Made by a program: the position numbers and the translations under genes. 64,000 bases of DNA. It comes from Castor canadensis (taxonomy: Eukaryota; Chordata; Mammalia; Rodentia; Castoridae). The notes below the pieces were generated by a model, which was not told the origin of the DNA, searched no databases, and saw only the letters and a list, made by a program, of their open reading frames with translations. Shown here one piece after another: positions 61,270-64,000 of the stretch. The stretch spans positions 43,876,853-43,940,852 of the forward strand of contig NC_133387.1 of assembly GCF_047511655.1 (NCBI RefSeq), given 5' to 3'. Each line of letters begins with the position of its first letter. Within the stretch, counting starts at the first letter, position 1.

Positions 61270-62199
61270 CTGTTGGTGGGAATGTAAACTAGTACAACCA
61301 CTCTGGAAAAAAATTTGGAGGCTACTTAAAAAACTAAACATTGATCTACCATTTGATCCAGCAATACCACTCTTGGAGATATACCCAAAAGACTGTGACA
61401 CAGGTTACTCCAGAGGCACCTGCACACCCATGTTTATTGCAGCATTATTCACAATAGCCAAGTTATGGAAACAGCCAAGATGCCCCACTACTGACGAATG
61501 GATCAAGAAAATGCGGTATATATACACAATGGAATTTTATACAGCCATGAAGAAGAACGAAATGTTATCATTCACTGGTAAATGGATGGAATTGGAGAAC
61601 AGCATTCTGAGTGAGGTTAGCCTGGCCCAAAAGACCAAAAATCATATGTTCTCCCTAATATGTGGACATTAGATCAAGGGCAAACACAACAAGGGGATTG
61701 GACTTTGAGCACATGATAAAAGCGAGAGCATACAAGGGAGGGGTGAGGATAGATAAGACACCTAAAAAATTAGCTAGCATTTGTTGCCCTTAAAGCAGAG
61801 AAACTAAAGCAGATACCTTAAAAGCAACTGAGGCCAATAGGAAAAGGGGACCAGGAACTAGAGAAAAGATTAAATCAAAAAGAATTAACCTAGAAGGTAA
61901 CACACACGCACAGGAAATTAATGTGAGTCAACTCCCTGTATAGCTATCCTTATCTCAACCAGCAAAAACCCCTGTTCCTTCCTATTATTGCTTATACTCT
62001 CTCTTCAACAAAATTAGAGATAAGGGCAAAATAGTTTCTGCCGGGTATCGAGGTGGTGTCGGGGAGAGCGAGGGGGCGGAGTGGGTGGTAAGGTAGGCGG
62101 TGGGGGCAGGGGAAGAAATGACCAAAGCCTTGTATGCACATATGAATAATAAAACAATAAAAATAAATAAATAAAAATTAAAAAAAATAAAGGAAAAAA
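61270..62199 (+). mobile_element. Young L1, 5'-truncated, inserted in an L2
   Basis: Starts within ORF2 ('ctgttggtgggaatgtaaac'). The ORF2 end is open from 61373 to the stop at 61672. A 3'UTR with G-rich block 62040-62110 and A-rich tail 62150-62199 follows. A 17-bp direct repeat agagacaagctcttcta at 61253-61269 recurs as agagataagctcttcta at 62200-62216 (1 mismatch). The 3'UTR is of the same type as the L1 at 34655-35212. Confidence 0.95.
61373..61672 (+). pseudogene. L1 ORF2 C-terminal fragment, 99 codons, uninterrupted
   Basis: Carries MFIAALFTIAKLWKQPRC and IYTMEFYTAMKKNEMLSF, ending KNHMFSLICGH. It is the cleanest ORF2 C-terminus in the window and agrees with a recent insertion. Truncated at the 5' side, so not functional. 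Confidence 0.9.
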
Positions 62200-62400
62200 A
62201 GAGATAAGCTCTTCTAGACTCAATTCTTATGTAATAGTCATTTAATAATATATTGTTTCTAGCTTCTTCATTACTGTATGGTTATCATTGCTTTTAATCT
62301 CTGAATTCCTTGGGGGTAGATTTTTTATGTTAAACAGTATTAAACATAACATGTGTCAATAATTATTTGCTGAATGAATGACTAAATAAATTAAGGTTAG

Positions 62401-64000
62401 GATAGTCTAAGGAAAAACATGCAGATCAAATGCAATTTGAAATTGTTTTTCAAAATTATAGGAATTTATTTAGAGACAAATATATGATAAATTTGTAAAT
62501 GCTCTTGTGAATCATAGCATTTACTGGAAGAATGCAAACAGTACTGATTCAATTTCTGCCAACCACTATAGCATTGCAGTCGTCTGACCCACTCTTGTCT
62601 GCAAATCCTAAGTCACAATGACAAATATAGAATGTGAGATCTCAGGAAACCATGGAGATGTATCCCCTCCCTCTTTTTCTGGGACACTAAGGAGCAGAGT
62701 CATTAGCAGAATAAGGGTCAGAACCCAAATTTCTTGAATTACACTCAAGAGCTATTTTTGCTCAAACTAGTTGTCTCATGGTAACTCTATCTTCTCTGAT
62801 TATTGAAAAAATTCACACATATTCTAATTACTCAAACTACAAAAAGGTTAATGATATGTGCATGTCTTTAAATGGCATATTTGTGCAACATTTTAGAAGA
62901 AACATCGCTCATCCTTTATAAAATGCTGCAATGATTTCTTCTGATGGTCACTACTTCTATTTATTTCTATTAGATCTGATATCTAATACATTCTCAAGGT
63001 ATCTAGGGGAAATTTTCTTACATGTCCCAGTGGTTAGTGTAAGCCTTGGACAAAGGAACTGGATCTCAGACTCCCTAAGACCTGAAGCAACTGCACTTCA
63101 TCCTCATTGCTCCTCTGCCCCTTGCCTGCTCTCTCAATGAGGCAGGCACAGGCACATGTTCTACTGAAGGTGATCAACCACCCATACCCCAGGACTCATC
63201 CAGATCTTTCCACTGGCTTGCTCACTCATCACTTCTCTTCTTCCATACTTCCTTCCTTCTGCCTCTTCCCTCTGGATCCTGACAACTGCCCCTAGGACTC
63301 CAGCTAACTTTAGATCTCAACTTTGAGATTTCTAAAAAGGAGACAATGTCTTCACCAATCTCACTGCAATGCTAAGGGCACATACAAGCTGGACAAGCTC
63401 CTAGAGGGAAATAAAAATAGATTGGATAGGCTAAACAAGCTAATGTCTCCACACCATCCTGGCTCCCAGCTGACATGATAATGATGTTTGTCAAAGAAAG
63501 AGTCTTCCTATAGTAAATCATAAACTGTCTAATGCAATGTTTATGAATTTTCCCATATATTTTATATTATGAAATCCGAGCTCTTGGATATGACTCTAAA
63601 CACTGAAGAAATGCTCACCTTTTGTAATTTCTTCCACATGCACGCCCCTGTCTCAGAAGTTCTCCAACCTTCCTGTCTGGTAATGGAGACAAGTGGAATA
63701 CTGATACAGCAGAGATCAAGACAGTGGCACTGTCCCACCTAACAGATTTCCCCCACTCTGAGTAGTTTTATTAAATTATATATTAAAATATATGTCATAC
63801 CCATATATTACAAATATAAGATCACTTTGGCATTGGAAAACTAAAGAAATTTACATTACTGGTAAACCTGTCTTAAAATATCACTTAACTTTCACAGAAG
63901 GAACATAAATCAAATTCAGTTGAAATTAATTTGGTATTTCGGCATCATATGTCACCTTGATCAGAAAATAAGTGCTTATATAGGAAAGGTGGTGTGATGT
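62401..64000. other. NXPH1 intron, unique sequence
   Basis: No repeat or exon recognised. The frames at 62931-63140 and 63107-63295 overlap and have no family resemblance. Confidence 0.45.

Larger units (their letters stand above)
61040..62400 (+). mobile_element. L2 3' end, split by an L1 insertion
   Basis: Left part (61040-61269): 'cttcacatgccctgaattat', 'catttctctatgcctgaaat' and 'aactcagatgccatctcttt'. Right part (62217-62400): 'gactcaattcttatgtaata', 'tctctgaattccttgggggt' and 'tgctgaatgaatgactaaat'. Together they give one L2 end. Confidence 0.85.

Overview
This window is non-prokaryotic, AT-rich mammalian DNA, and the repeat repertoire points to a rodent. It holds tRNA-derived (ID-like) SINEs, B1/Alu-like SINEs, B1+tRNA composite SINEs and several 5'-truncated L1 copies, over a background of old mammalian repeats (MIR, L2, L1M, a MaLR-type LTR, hAT/Tigger-like DNA elements). 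From memory, the composite SINE wording and the L1 3' ends look most like beaver (Castor) or a close castorimorph rodent. That species call is an inference and was not tested by a search.

There is one recognisable protein-coding exon: the last coding exon of neurexophilin-1 (NXPH1), on the minus strand at 7358-8119. It encodes residues 19-271 of a 271-residue protein. A clear splice acceptor precedes it (intron side starts at 8120) and a probable 3'UTR follows to about 6165. The short exon carrying the first 18 residues (signal peptide) was not found, so about 8120-64000 is read as NXPH1 intron (at least 55.9 kb) and about 1-6160 as the flank downstream of the gene.

Layout: 1-6160 is downstream flank with an L1 insertion (502-1618, perfect 14-bp target-site duplication), a MIR and two tRNA SINEs. 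6165-8119 is the NXPH1 terminal exon. 8120-25700 is intron with MIRs, SINEs, old L1M pieces, a MaLR-like LTR, an L2 and a Tigger-like element. 25700-34500 is comparatively repeat-poor, apart from MIRs, one B1, one SINE and a 148-bp homopurine tract. 34655-35212 is a young L1 inside a MIR. 35300-48800 is mostly unique with L2, MIR, hAT and ID pieces. 48813-52884 is a 4-kb L1 that lacks ORF1 and the endonuclease domain. 53140-53705 is an L2. 53706-59200 is mostly unique. 59209-62200 is a dense cluster of three L1 3' ends and SINEs. 62400-64000 is unique.

I found no CRISPR array, operon, canonical RNA gene or evident new biological system. The points most worth a second look are small-scale: a double palindrome in an old L1 that looks like a template-switch mutation, nested L1 insertions with intact target-site duplications, an L1 deletion derivative, a G-rich homopurine tract, and repeat-poor stretches that could be conserved regulatory DNA of this neuronal gene.
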